Source of the DNA: Marinilabilia rubra
GTDB taxonomy: Bacteria; Bacteroidota; Bacteroidia; Bacteroidales; Marinilabiliaceae
Direction: 5' to 3'
Assembly (NCBI RefSeq): GCF_003121985.1
Contig: NZ_QEWP01000022.1
Span: 1-64,000 of the forward strand
Length of the DNA stretch: 64,000 nt
Of this stretch, positions 1-8,031 are shown piece by piece. A program made the position numbers and the translations under genes. Every line of letters starts with the position of its first letter. Position 1 is the stretch's first letter. Under the pieces are notes generated by a model, which did no database searches, was not told where the DNA came from, and was given only the letters and a program-made list of their open reading frames with translations.

Positions 1-195
1 TTATTGTTAAATAAATCACAGCAAATATATGAAGAAAATTCGACTATCATCCCGAAAGGGGTGAGTTGCGTCTGTTTACCAATCTTCAAATCAAGCACTT
101 AGGCTTTGTAAGCCTGACGGCTATGCCTGTAGGGGCAGGTTATTGTTTTGTTCTTTTGGACTTTATGCCCGACGCACTCGGGTTATTGAAAACGC

Positions 196-320
196 TTCAC
201 CAAAGTTCGTGAAAGCGCTTCACCAATGCTGGTGAAAGTGTTTCACCAATGCTGGTGAAAGTGTTTCACCAATGCTGGTGAAAGGTCTTCATCCGTGTTA
301 GTGAATTGCTTTCACCAGCA
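196..320. repeat. Tandem array of 23-bp hairpin units
   Basis: Five 23-bp units start at 196, 219, 242, 265 and 288, and a sixth, partial one at 311. The central units carry a perfect 7-bp inverted repeat, TTCACCA-ATGC-TGGTGAA, followed by a GTGT-like spacer. The first and last units are degenerate, as is usual at the edges of a tandem array. The array lies just past the 3' end of the minus-strand gene at 348-1082. Every unit can fold alone or pair with a neighbour. There are no unique spacers, so it is not a CRISPR array. Confidence 0.9.
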
Positions 321-347
321 TTTTTACTTTTCACAAGGTGGACTTTA

Positions 348-1082
348 CTATTCCACTGTCAGGGGAATAGCAAAAACCGTGGATCTGGGTTCTTTCAGTA
401 GTGAGCTCTGGCTATACTGCGTCGTCACCTTCACGTTATAAGTCCCGGCTTCCAGATTGGGCGTAAAAATGATCAGTTCCGAAGGCATATTTTCCACGAT
501 GTCGGTAGGATCTACCTTTACCACATCGCCGGTGGAAGCGTTGACAAAGCTGACGCCCACATCGGGGTGGTCGCCGTCAATTTTAACCTTTGTACCTCTG
601 ATGCGCAGGTTACGACCGGACGTTACCACATCGTTGACAGATCCGCTTTTTACATCCACCACTTCCATGATGACAGTTCCCGTGTCGGCCACACCCTGTA
701 TTTCCACGTTGATGTTTTGGATCTCTTCACGAAGAAGTGCGCCCTGGTTAAACTGGAAAAGTACGGAGTGCTTGTTGGGGTCGAAGCTTTCACCGGGACT
801 GTTGAAAACACCTTTGATTAAGGCCCCGGCAGTAAAATAGCCTGTGTTGACCGAGAAACCGTTGCTGAGCTGGTAGCCCATTTCTTTAAAAAACAAATCC
901 ACATGATATTCCATGGATTCGGCGGTTGTTGCCGCGCCTCCACGTGTCACTGCTGAGCTGCAGATGTCGCCTGTGGAAAGCGATTTTTCGGAATCGACCC
1001 TTGCAGAATAATCGTTGGGGTCGTCGGTCAGCAAATTCAGGTAAAGATTTGCTTTGATGCTGTGCAATGTTGAAGTTGCCAT
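348..1082 (-). CDS. HU-like DNA-binding protein with C-terminal DUF4469-type domain
   Basis: This 244-residue protein has no signal peptide. Residues 1 to about 125 resemble the Bacteroidota HU/IHF-like DNA-binding domain (HU-DNA_bdg type): a short N-terminal strand region, the helix-rich stretch around AATTAESMEYHVDLFFKEMG, then strands. Residues about 135-244 resemble the Ig-like DUF4469 domain. In this family the pair is taken to be a nucleoid-associated or DNA-binding protein of unknown role. The assignment rests on overall resemblance, not on a catalytic motif. The gene stands alone: a 23-bp hairpin array lies past its stop, and an exact 26-bp intergenic repeat (1193-1218) lies about 110 bp upstream of its start. 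The ATG at 1082 is the first in the frame. Confidence 0.75.
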   Translation of the reverse strand: MATSTLHSIKANLYLNLLTDDPNDYSARVDSEKSLSTGDICSSAVTRGGAATTAESMEYHVDLFFKEMGYQLSNGFSVNTGYFTAGALIKGVFNSPGESFDPNKHSVLFQFNQGALLREEIQNINVEIQGVADTGTVIMEVVDVKSGSVNDVVTSGRNLRIRGTKVKIDGDHPDVGVSFVNASTGDVVKVDPTDIVENMPSELIIFTPNLEAGTYNVKVTTQYSQSSLLKEPRSTVFAIPLTVE

Positions 1083-1192
1083 AGTTTAAGATTTAATGGT
1101 TAATAAATCATTTCAGAGCGAACGGCTGAAATACGAATTAATAATCAAACCGTGAGTTTATGCAACAAATTAAAACCAATCAATGGTACTAA

Positions 1193-1218
1193 AGTATGGT
1201 TTTTTATTATTGTTAAAT
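1193..1218. repeat. 26-bp exact intergenic repeat, copy A
   Basis: These 26 bp are identical to 2132-2157. The sequence runs AGTATGG, a T-rich run, then TTATTGTTAAAT. The last 12 bases also occur at 1-12, where the window edge cuts the repeat. Read on the minus strand, copy A lies about 110 bp upstream of the start at 1082. It overlaps the last codon of the small frame at 1213-1439. Confidence 0.85.
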
Positions 1219-1439
1219 TGTAGTGTTGAGGTGATTACCTTGTCCAAATCGACCGATGGGAGGTGGTGTTTCTGATTGGAAATCCTGAAAATAGTCATCC
1301 ATATTATTGCCTGCACCTGATTGAATGGTGATACTGCTATTGGGGATTACCACTTTTTCGTTTAAAAGGTCGTTGTTTTGCTCCTGGTTATTTGAAAAGA
1401 GAAGAATCCAAGGAGGAGTGCAAGTAGTATTTGCTTCAT
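1213..1439 (-). pseudogene. Small exported peptide gene broken by a frameshift
   Basis: On the minus strand an ATG at 1439 opens a typical signal peptide, MKQILLALLLGFFSF, but this frame stops after 25 codons (1362-1364). A shift of one base near 1393-1396 continues it into a polar tail of about 55 residues that begins SNNQEQNNDLLNEKVV, contains GAGNNMDDYFQDF and ends GRFGQGNHLNTTI before a stop at 1213. The signal peptide and the tail fit together as one short secreted peptide of about 75 residues. I read it as a pseudogene or a sequencing indel. No family was recognised. A programmed frameshift is possible, but no classical slippery site is seen. Confidence 0.45.
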
Positions 1440-1614
1440 GAAACAGTGGATTAGTGAAAACAGGGAATGGCGCTCAAAAGAATACCAGATATTAATACTA
1501 AAAAGTTTCTGCACTAATATCAGTGCAAAACCTTTTAATTCTATGTTTGCTTAATCATTAATTCAACGTTATGACGACACAGCTTACAATGAGCTTTCCT
1601 TAATACCCGGGTTT

Positions 1615-2046
1615 TTATTCTTTCCCAAACCTGTAGGTAAATCCTACTGTTCCGCGAATAAAGAACCGGTCATCATATCCATCCGGGAGATCCCATTCAT
1701 ATTCTGTGCCGTATGTGCCGTACACTTCCATTACAAATCCAAAATTTTTGTTGGCAAATGGAAACGCGTCAATCCCCACTGGAATTCGTACACCGGAAAC
1801 ATGATCCAGATCCACCAAAGTTATACCTGCGTGGAAAGTATAATCTTCCTTCTGAATAATTTCATATTTTACCGAAGGCATGACCATCGCCCATTTGTCA
1901 ACATCAGGATCAAAAGTCGCTCCCAACCTGAACCGGTTTATTTTGTAATCAATAGTGGATTCCATCTCGGTGTTGACACTTGCTCCAATTTGACTATATG
2001 CACTTATGGAGGTGAGCACAAATACTAAGGTTAGTAACTTTTTCAT
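1615..2046 (-). CDS. Small outer-membrane beta-barrel-like protein
   Basis: This 143-residue protein has a clear signal peptide, MKKLLTLVFVLTSISAYSQ. The rest is a run of amphipathic strands, rich in Tyr, Phe and Gly, with the last strand GTVGFTYRFGKE. This fits a short 8-strand barrel or a barrel-like periplasmic protein. No named family was recognised. An exact 26-bp repeat (2132-2157) lies about 90 bp upstream, in the same relative place as the copy before the gene at 348-1082. The two genes may therefore share an upstream control element, although they are not contiguous. The divergent LuxR-type regulator at 2321 is the nearest regulator. Confidence 0.7.
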   Translation of the reverse strand: MKKLLTLVFVLTSISAYSQIGASVNTEMESTIDYKINRFRLGATFDPDVDKWAMVMPSVKYEIIQKEDYTFHAGITLVDLDHVSGVRIPVGIDAFPFANKNFGFVMEVYGTYGTEYEWDLPDGYDDRFFIRGTVGFTYRFGKE

Positions 2047-2131
2047 GTTTTTCTTTTACTATTTAAAAACTCATTTCAGGAATTTCAGCTGCAATTTTAA
2101 CAGATAAACGTACTGTTCCCAATAGTCCTTT

Positions 2132-2157
2132 AGTATGGTTTTTTATTATTGTTAAAT
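2132..2157. repeat. 26-bp exact intergenic repeat, copy B
   Basis: Identical to 1193-1218. On the minus strand it lies about 90 bp upstream of the start codon at 2046. A shorter, looser match (TTCTTTAGTATAGTTTTTA) occurs near 4068-4086, upstream of the broken lipoprotein gene at 3198-3697. Confidence 0.85.
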
Positions 2158-2320
2158 ACATGTAAGACTACGACATGTAGTTTGTCTAAATGACTATTTT
2201 GGGGGTTTGTTGATATATCATTTCTTTTATTGTTCTATTGGAATGGCCGTCATTTCAAAATATTTAATAATTTTGATTAATTGAATTAGCACGAAATGTA
2301 ACCTTAAAGCCCAAAAGTGT

Positions 2321-3079
2321 ATGTCTTTCGTAAAACATCTTATCGATTCGGTTGGAAGTGCAGTGACTGCAGAAGGTATCCCGGTAGAGATGCCCGATTC
2401 GTTTAAACTCCTGGATGTTTTCTCCACGTTGATGAATCAGAGTATATATGTGGCCGATTTCAGCCGGGGGAAGTTTTTATATGTATCTGATCATCCTTTG
2501 TTTCTGTGTGGTTTCACGGCTGGTGAAGTGAAACAGATGGGCTTCTCTTTTTATGAGAAAATCATTGCTCCCGAAGATATTCCTTTAGTGATGAATGTGA
2601 ATGAAAACGGGTTCCGCTTTTTTAATACCAAACATTCGTTAAATTGCCGGGATGATTGCTTTTTGTCTGTGGATTTTAGAATAAAACAGGAAGACGGAGG
2701 CCTCATGCTGGTTACTCAGCGACTGGTGCCCCTGGTTCTCTCGGATGATAATAAACTGATATCTGCCCTTTGTTTTGTTGTTCCTTCTTATTCTTCCTGC
2801 CCCGGAAACGCCGTGATTCAGAGTCTCAGTGAACCCTATCAGTACAGATTTAACCCTTTTACCCGCCGGTTCGACTTCCGTAATCAGCACCAACTTTCCA
2901 AACGCGAAAAAGAAGTGCTTAGCTTGTGCGCCAAAGGGTGCGGCAATCAGGAGATAAGTAAAGTGCTCAATATAGCTTTATCGACCGTTAAGCACCACAA
3001 GCAAAACATTTTTCAAAAACTGGGTGTGACCAGTACTTCTGAAGCTGTTTATTATGCCATTAGAAACAGGATGTTGTAA
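2321..3079 (+). CDS. PAS-LuxR transcriptional regulator
   Basis: This 252-residue protein has no signal peptide or membrane segment. Residues about 30-150 look like a PAS-type sensor: the stretch QSIYVADFSRGKFLYVSDHP is typical, followed by a PAS-like FSFYEKIIAPEDIP. Residues about 190-248 are a LuxR/NarL helix-turn-helix: LSKREKEVLSLCAKGCGNQE, then ISKVLNIALSTVKHHKQNIF. It is probably a cytoplasmic one-component DNA-binding regulator. Bacteroidota commonly carry such proteins next to small secreted peptides and lipoproteins, as here. The 3' end overlaps 28 bp of the convergent lipoprotein gene at 3052-3192. The ligand is unknown. Confidence 0.85.
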   Translation: MSFVKHLIDSVGSAVTAEGIPVEMPDSFKLLDVFSTLMNQSIYVADFSRGKFLYVSDHPLFLCGFTAGEVKQMGFSFYEKIIAPEDIPLVMNVNENGFRFFNTKHSLNCRDDCFLSVDFRIKQEDGGLMLVTQRLVPLVLSDDNKLISALCFVVPSYSSCPGNAVIQSLSEPYQYRFNPFTRRFDFRNQHQLSKREKEVLSLCAKGCGNQEISKVLNIALSTVKHHKQNIFQKLGVTSTSEAVYYAIRNRML

Positions 3080-3192
3080 AGGGGTAATTTGTTAATTTCG
3101 ATGGGTTCTTCGTTTTCCTCTTTCTCACATCCTGCCCCCAATAAAGCCAGGAGAAGGAGTAAGGCACTGATCTTTAAAGTATGAGTGTTCAT
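3052..3192 (-). CDS. Very short lipoprotein, probably truncated
   Basis: This 46-residue frame has a lipoprotein signal, MNTHTLKISALLLLLALLGAGC, followed by the acidic EKEENEEPIEINK. Its signal and first mature residues closely resemble those of the broken gene at 3198-3697 (LLLALMGAGC and then, after repair, a KEKEPV-like start), so the two are probably paralogues. The reading frame runs into the antisense of the luxR-type gene's 3' end, and the last dozen residues look accidental. It may be a lipoprotein cut short by rearrangement, or a minimal lipoprotein. The Cys at residue 22 would be lipidated. Confidence 0.5.
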   Translation of the reverse strand: MNTHTLKISALLLLLALLGAGCEKEENEEPIEINKLPLYNILFLMA

Positions 3193-3197
3193 GGTGA

Positions 3198-3697
3198 TTA
3201 GTTGACTTTTGATATGTTTTTTAAAGATATCTGGTTGTAATAATTCCAGGGGAAAGACGGGAAAAACGCAGTGCAAGGGCCACATGAAAATTTAATTTTT
3301 TCTTTCTCATGTGATTCCCTGTATTGAAATCTTATTCTATAATTGGATTTCAAATATTCAGGGAAAAATGAAGGTCCACAATCATTGAAGCTAGAGGTTT
3401 GGTTTAAAACATCATCTGGAAAATCAAAAAACTCAGAAGGCAGATCGAATGTGTAAAAGTCCATAGGCCAGTGAGCATCCTCATTTTCACTTCCTTCCAA
3501 TAAAATACAATAGCCTCGTTTAGTTCTGTTCCCTGTGGCTACATCGGTTTTTGGGTCGATTTCATCACATATAAATGAACCAACAATTTAGCCTACAACG
3601 GGTCCCTGGAGCACTGGTTCTTTCTCCTTCTACACCCCGCTCCCATCAAAGCCAGAAGCAGAAATGCGGCACTGAATTTTAAGATAAATGTTTTCAT
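3198..3697 (-). pseudogene. Degenerate lipoprotein gene (one frameshift and one stop)
   Basis: The ATG at 3697 opens a lipoprotein signal, MKTFILKFSAAFLLLALMGAGC. A one-base deletion right after the lipobox Cys (about 3630) throws it out of frame. In the restored frame it reads KEKEPVLQGPVVG, then a stop (TAA), then directly IVGSFICDEIDPKTDVATGN, and stays open to about 3198. The tail includes LLEGSENEDAHWPMDFYTFD and ends near FSCGPCTAFF. Together this is a lipoprotein of about 165 residues with two lesions. The intact C-terminal frame has several Cys residues and looks like a globular secreted domain. No family was recognised. Confidence 0.6.
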
Positions 3698-4129
3698 GGT
3701 TGTAGATTTGTATGTTTGACAAAAGAATTGAATAGCCCTGTATTGCCGGGCCTTAACTGAAAATGTAGGGTGGCGTATCCATAGTTTAAGTTTTAGAAGT
3801 GACACTATTATTTTGCGAATAGTTAAAGAGCTTATTAAGTGTTTCATTGTCCGCAGTGTGAGGGGCTTGAAATGCCTTTCTGCCAAACAGCTTCTAGCTT
3901 CTATCATCTAGCCTCTAACATCTAAACTCCAGCATCTAACCTCTAATCTCTATTTTCTAATATCTAAAAATCTAATAGTCTATTACCAAGATGCATTAAC
4001 ATACAATAAGTTGCGTGGTTTTGGTGTATTTTAAATTAGAAGTTAAGGTGGAACAAAGCAATAGTTCTTTAGTATAGTTTTTAGTTATGTTTCATTGAAT
4101 AGGAAGAACTATGACTTCAATTGAATAAC

Positions 4130-4560
4130 GGGAATTGGGCTTTCAGCCCGCTATAGGCCGTTGGCCATTTTCCCGGGGCGGTGCCCCAGGCTGGGATAAG
4201 CTGGGCCTGCGGCCCGTCAGGGGTTGAGGTGTAATATTGGAGCGTCTAATATTTATTTTTCCAATCTTTCTTTTCCTGTGGTTTTTGTCTTGATCATTGG
4301 AATTTCTAATTTGTTCCGGGCTCTCGCCCTGTAAGGGCTTTTAAACCCCGCCCGGGGCATCGTCCCGGGGAGGAGGCCGGATGGCCGTTAACGCCCCGTC
4401 GGGGCAGATTATTTTATCTGTCAAATGCCAATCAAGAATATTCTGAATGGCATTCTGGAGTTGGGCTTTCAGCCCGTCTTTGGCCGTTGGCCAATTCCCC
4501 GTGGCGGTGCCCCGGGGTTGGCTAAAATGGCCCTTCAGCCCGTTTGAGGCCTGGTTTTAA
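4130..4560. repeat. Cluster of GC-rich palindromic repeats (three copies)
   Basis: Three related blocks occur at about 4136-4220, 4316-4412 and 4461-4552. Each has nested inverted repeats such as GGGCTTTCAGCCCG, GGCCGTTGGCC and CCCCGGGGCGGTGCCCC, separated by AT-rich sequence. The first and third are close copies and the second is more diverged. They are much more GC-rich than the surrounding DNA and have no open frame. Similar GGGCnnnnGCCC palindromes appear in looser form at 58735-58850 and 60885-60950. They look like REP-type dispersed palindromes. The rest of 3700-4690 is AT-rich, with low-complexity TCTAAC-type repeats around 3895-3985. Confidence 0.7.
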
Positions 4561-4707
4561 TTAGGGCGAATTATTAACATTATTCTGGGATTGCCATTGC
4601 GTAAAACTTCCCCTTTAATTATTCAATATTTTTATACCTCTGAAACTTCATATTTAAACTTGCGTAAGCTTTCACATCTTCATTGTTGATTGGATTTTGT
4701 GAGAGTT

Positions 4708-5328
4708 ATGAGACAGGTTACTAGATTTTTTTGGGTGGTATTGTTGATGTTGGTTGCTGGTAATGCATCAGCGCAAATACCTGAGGGGTGGCGATTTCCT
4801 GAGAAATATACTTCACTGGTTGAATTTTTGGCAGACAGTCTTCCCGATCTGCATGACATAAAAATCAAGGTTAAAGAAAAACCGATAGGTACTACGATGG
4901 CAATGCGTCCGGCATTTGGATCCTTTTTCAAAAAACCGGAAAAGAGAACCTATGTGTTATGTATCAACAGTAAGGAAAATTTTTCAGGAGTACTTTATGA
5001 CGATGTGCCGCCGGAAGCCCGGGTTGGACTGGTTGTTCATGAGTTTATGCACATAAGGGACTATCAGGATCGAAACTTTTTTGGTCTGTTAGAACGGGGG
5101 TGGCAGTACTTGTCAAAAAAGGGGAAGCGGAAATTTGAATTTGAAATAGACCAGATGGTCATTGAAGCGGGTTTTGGATTTTTTCTTTATGCCTGGAGCA
5201 GCTACGTAATTGATAAATCAGGTGTGGATGAGAAATATCTGGAGTTTAAGAAGGAAGTTTATATGGGGCCTCATGATATTCTTACTGAGATCAATCAAAT
5301 TGGCGATGGTGAAATCCTGAATCTTTAA
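4708..5328 (+). CDS. Exported metallopeptidase-like protein with HExxH motif
   Basis: Starting at the ATG at 4708, the protein has 206 residues and a clean signal peptide, MRQVTRFFWVVLLMLVAGNASAQ. A TTG 18 bp upstream would add six residues that do not improve the signal. The core motif is VGLVVHEFMHIRDYQ (HEFMH fits HExxH). About 40 residues later FEIDQMVIEAGFGF could supply a third zinc ligand, a Glu. This suggests a small periplasmic gluzincin-type peptidase or peptidase-fold protein. There is no neighbour in the same transcript. No named family was recognised, and peptidase activity is inferred from the motif only. Confidence 0.7.
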   Translation: MRQVTRFFWVVLLMLVAGNASAQIPEGWRFPEKYTSLVEFLADSLPDLHDIKIKVKEKPIGTTMAMRPAFGSFFKKPEKRTYVLCINSKENFSGVLYDDVPPEARVGLVVHEFMHIRDYQDRNFFGLLERGWQYLSKKGKRKFEFEIDQMVIEAGFGFFLYAWSSYVIDKSGVDEKYLEFKKEVYMGPHDILTEINQIGDGEILNL

Positions 5329-5357
5329 TCTCCATTATTATTAAACCGTAATATATT

Positions 5358-5504
5358 TAATAGTCCTTTATCCCGATGGTTCGGGATTGCAATGAGCTTT
5401 GAATGAATCGTTTATAGAATAGTAACTCCTCTATGTAAAGCCCCGATTATCAACTTGTTGTGATTTATCTTGAATCTTATATCTATAAGTCTAATGATCT
5501 AATG
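5358..5504 (+). mobile_element. MITE copy 1
   Basis: Left end TAATAGTCCTTTA, right end TAATGATCTAATG, with the subterminal hairpin TCCCGATGGTTCGGGA. The right-hand hairpin is lost in this copy. No target duplication remains. It lies between convergent genes. Confidence 0.75.
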
Positions 5505-5515
5505 ATTTAGGGATT

Positions 5516-6235
5516 TCAAAAATTGGCCAAAACATCTGCGATGTGCAAGGTTTTTATGGGAAGTTCATTTTTGCGAATGTAACTTTCGATGTTAATAAGA
5601 CAGGAAGCCTCCGTTGAAACAATGTATTCAGCTCCGGTTGATAAGGCATTTTCTACTTTTTGTTCCACCATGGCGGTTGAAATGGGGACAAATTTCACCA
5701 TAAAAGTTCCTCCAAAACCGCAGCAAGTGGTGTTTTCGGGCAACTCCCGAAGATCAATCCCTGCCACATTTCTCAATAATTTTCCGGGTTCATCTTTTAG
5801 CCCATACTCTCTTAAAGCCGCACATCCATCGTGATAGGTGATTTTGTGGGGGAAGCAGGCTCCAAAGTCTTCAATTCTTAAGTGATTGACTAGGAAATCA
5901 GTCAACTCAATAACATTGCGACACACCCGGTCCACATCTTCTTTCAGCTCAGGTTGATCTTTAAATAGCTGTGGGTAATGATTTTTGATATATCCGGCAC
6001 AGGAGGCAGATGGCACCACAATAGGCCTGTCGTTGGGGAAATCTTTCAAAAACTTCTGAGCAATTTTCCGGGAGGGATTCCAGTAACCACTATTAAAGGT
6101 GGGCTGGCCACAGCAGGTTTGTTTGGGGTTGTAATTAACTTCAATTCCCCCTTTTTCCAGCACTTTAACCACATTCCATCCCGTTTGGGGGAAAAGCTGA
6201 TCGATAAAACAGGGGATAAACAGATCTACTTGCAT
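5516..6235 (-). CDS. lutA: LutA/YkgE-type cysteine-rich (CCG) protein
   Basis: The protein has 239 residues, the normal family length, and two CCG repeats. The first has Cys41-Cys42-Gly (CCGQPTFNSGYW) with Cys79, and the second has Cys171-Cys172-Gly (CCGFGGTF) with Cys138 and Cys212. These motifs bind an iron-sulfur cluster in the LutA/GlpC/HdrB superfamily. LutA works with LutB and LutC in L-lactate oxidation in the cytoplasm. Here neither partner is adjacent: the neighbours are a metallopeptidase-like gene and a secreted beta-helix protein. The substrate is therefore uncertain; glycolate or heterodisulfide-type chemistry cannot be excluded. A MITE copy starts about 5 bp upstream of the start codon (6240-6373). 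Confidence 0.85.
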   Translation of the reverse strand: MQVDLFIPCFIDQLFPQTGWNVVKVLEKGGIEVNYNPKQTCCGQPTFNSGYWNPSRKIAQKFLKDFPNDRPIVVPSASCAGYIKNHYPQLFKDQPELKEDVDRVCRNVIELTDFLVNHLRIEDFGACFPHKITYHDGCAALREYGLKDEPGKLLRNVAGIDLRELPENTTCCGFGGTFMVKFVPISTAMVEQKVENALSTGAEYIVSTEASCLINIESYIRKNELPIKTLHIADVLANF

Positions 6236-6239
6236 AATG

Positions 6240-6373
6240 CAATACTTAGTTGATTTTGCAAAGAGCTAAAAAGCAGTTACTTGTAATTTGCAGGGCAATT
6301 GCTTTCAAGCTCAGGTTATTAGTGTTATCAGATTTGTCTTAAATCTTAGTTCTAAAAATCTAACGATCTTAAC
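6240..6373 (+). mobile_element. MITE copy 2, decayed
   Basis: Left end CAATACTTAGTTG and right end TAACGATCTTAAC. The interior matches the right-hand part of other copies (TTAGTGTTATCA, GTCTTAAATCTTA, AATCTAACGATC). Both subterminal TCCCGA hairpins are lost. The flanks ATAATG and ATTTGG match only partly. It lies directly upstream of the lutA-like start codon. Confidence 0.6.
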
Positions 6374-6534
6374 ATTTGGGAATTTACTGAATACAAATAT
6401 AGTATTAATGCATTGGATGTTATTTTAAGCTGAAATGATTATTGATAAAAGGCTCTGTGGTCTGTTTTTGAATGTTTTATGATGGGATTTAAAAAGTTTT
6501 TTCTATTTTAAAGCCCAAATTAAAGGGTTGCATT

Positions 6535-8031
6535 ATGAAAAATTTATACTCCTTCATGCTGGTTTTTCTTTTTTCTGCTTTTCTGCCTGTTTCTGTAAGT
6601 TCACAGGATGTTTCCGGAACCATTAGCGGTAATGTTACCTGGGGGCCGGGTACTGTTAATGTAGTTGGGAATGTTTCGGTTTCCGGCAATCTTACCATTG
6701 CAGCGGGAACAACCGTTTCTGTCTCTGATCAGGTTATGATAACGGTAACTTCAACCGGAACCATTACTGCGCAGGGAATTGAGGGAAACGAAATTCTTTT
6801 TACTGCTGCCAATGCTTCTATAGGATGGGAGGGGATTTATTTTAATGGCGGGCCAGGCGATGAGTCGGCGTCGGTATTTGAATATTGTACTTTTGAATAT
6901 GGGAAAAAGACCGGAACCGGAACTTTTGATTCATCAGGAGGGGTTGTTTATCTGGACAACCATTCCAATGTAGCTTTTAGCAATTGTACGTTTCAAAACA
7001 ATGAAGTTCAAAGATATGGAGGGGCATTTAAAGCGGTTGAATCACAAGTATCTATTTCCAATTGTGTATTCAAGAATAATTCCACTACCTCATCTGATGG
7101 GGGAGGAGCCATTGATATTGTTAACGGAGAGGGGAATGTATTGAAAATTGAAAACAGTAGTTTTTATAATAATTATTCTCATACTGGTGGAGCATTAATG
7201 GCAGAAGGGTGTTCAGGATTGAACATTGTGGGCTGTATTTTTGCAAATAATGAAGCCAATTTTGGAGGCGCCATCACAATTAGCCAGGCTAGTAATAACA
7301 TTTCTTTATATGCCAATACTTTCGCGAACAATAAAACACTAAATTCTGATGCTACGATCCGTGTAGATGCCATTCAGTATTTTAATTTCATAAACAATAT
7401 TGTATCCGGCTTTGATGCTGATAATGCAATAGAATTTGATGGTGCTTATGCTGATAACCTCACATTCGAAAATTGCTTAATTGAAGGTGGGCTTTCTTCT
7501 GTTTTGGGTTTGCCGGCATCTTATGTTTGGACTGATATGGTGGATGGAACGGCTTCTTTTGTTGCTCCTTCATCTGCGTCGGGACTTGCCGGGGATGGAA
7601 GCACTGCCGACTGGCAGTTAGGTGATCAATCACCTGCCATCAATGGCGGAAAGGAAGATATTTCAGGTTTGAATCTGGAGACGCTTGATTTGGCCGGAAA
7701 TACCCGGGTTCAGCAAGGTAGGATAGACATTGGAGCACTTGAAAGCAATTTTGTGCCAACTTCTGTTTTTAATCCCGGAACTGATGAAACTTTTGATGTT
7801 TTCCTGAGACGGGATGAGAATAAAATTCTGGTTAAAGCGGATAATTCTTTCGTGCGGTTTTCAGGTATTTTATTCGATATTTCCGGGTCTATTGTGTCAG
7901 ACAAAAGATCTGTTTTGCAACAGCATCAAATGACCTTTGAAACAACCGGACTCAGAAAAGGCATTTATGTAGTAAAAATCCTTAGCGAGTCCGGTAAAGT
8001 ATTGGAAATATCAAAGATCATTATCAATTGA
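6535..8031 (+). CDS. T9SS-secreted right-handed beta-helix protein
   Basis: This 498-residue protein begins with a signal peptide, MKNLYSFMLVFLFSAFLPVSVSSQ. Residues about 30-340 form successive beta-helix coils rich in Asn, Ser and Gly, with recurrent phrases such as FSNCTFQNN, ISNCVFKNN, IENSSFYNN and VGCIFANN, the pattern of pectin-lyase-like or polymorphic-outer-membrane-type folds. Around residue 380, DLAGNTRVQQGRIDIGALES is the choice-of-anchor ending typical of these proteins. The last 80 residues are a type IX sorting domain (GLRKGIYVVKILSESGKVLE). It is probably exported and attached at the cell surface. No catalytic residues can be assigned. It overlaps the convergent msrB by 21 bp. 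Confidence 0.9.
   Translation: MKNLYSFMLVFLFSAFLPVSVSSQDVSGTISGNVTWGPGTVNVVGNVSVSGNLTIAAGTTVSVSDQVMITVTSTGTITAQGIEGNEILFTAANASIGWEGIYFNGGPGDESASVFEYCTFEYGKKTGTGTFDSSGGVVYLDNHSNVAFSNCTFQNNEVQRYGGAFKAVESQVSISNCVFKNNSTTSSDGGGAIDIVNGEGNVLKIENSSFYNNYSHTGGALMAEGCSGLNIVGCIFANNEANFGGAITISQASNNISLYANTFANNKTLNSDATIRVDAIQYFNFINNIVSGFDADNAIEFDGAYADNLTFENCLIEGGLSSVLGLPASYVWTDMVDGTASFVAPSSASGLAGDGSTADWQLGDQSPAINGGKEDISGLNLETLDLAGNTRVQQGRIDIGALESNFVPTSVFNPGTDETFDVFLRRDENKILVKADNSFVRFSGILFDISGSIVSDKRSVLQQHQMTFETTGLRKGIYVVKILSESGKVLEISKIIIN

Noticed and set aside
196-320. CRISPR-like array
   Set aside because: The units are directly adjacent, with no unique spacers, and there are no cas genes.
457-840. Plus-strand frame of 127 codons
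   Set aside because: It is the antisense shadow of the HU-like gene at 348-1082.
1362-1400. Programmed ribosomal frameshift in the small peptide gene
   Set aside because: There is no classical slippery heptamer or downstream structure; a simple indel explains it.
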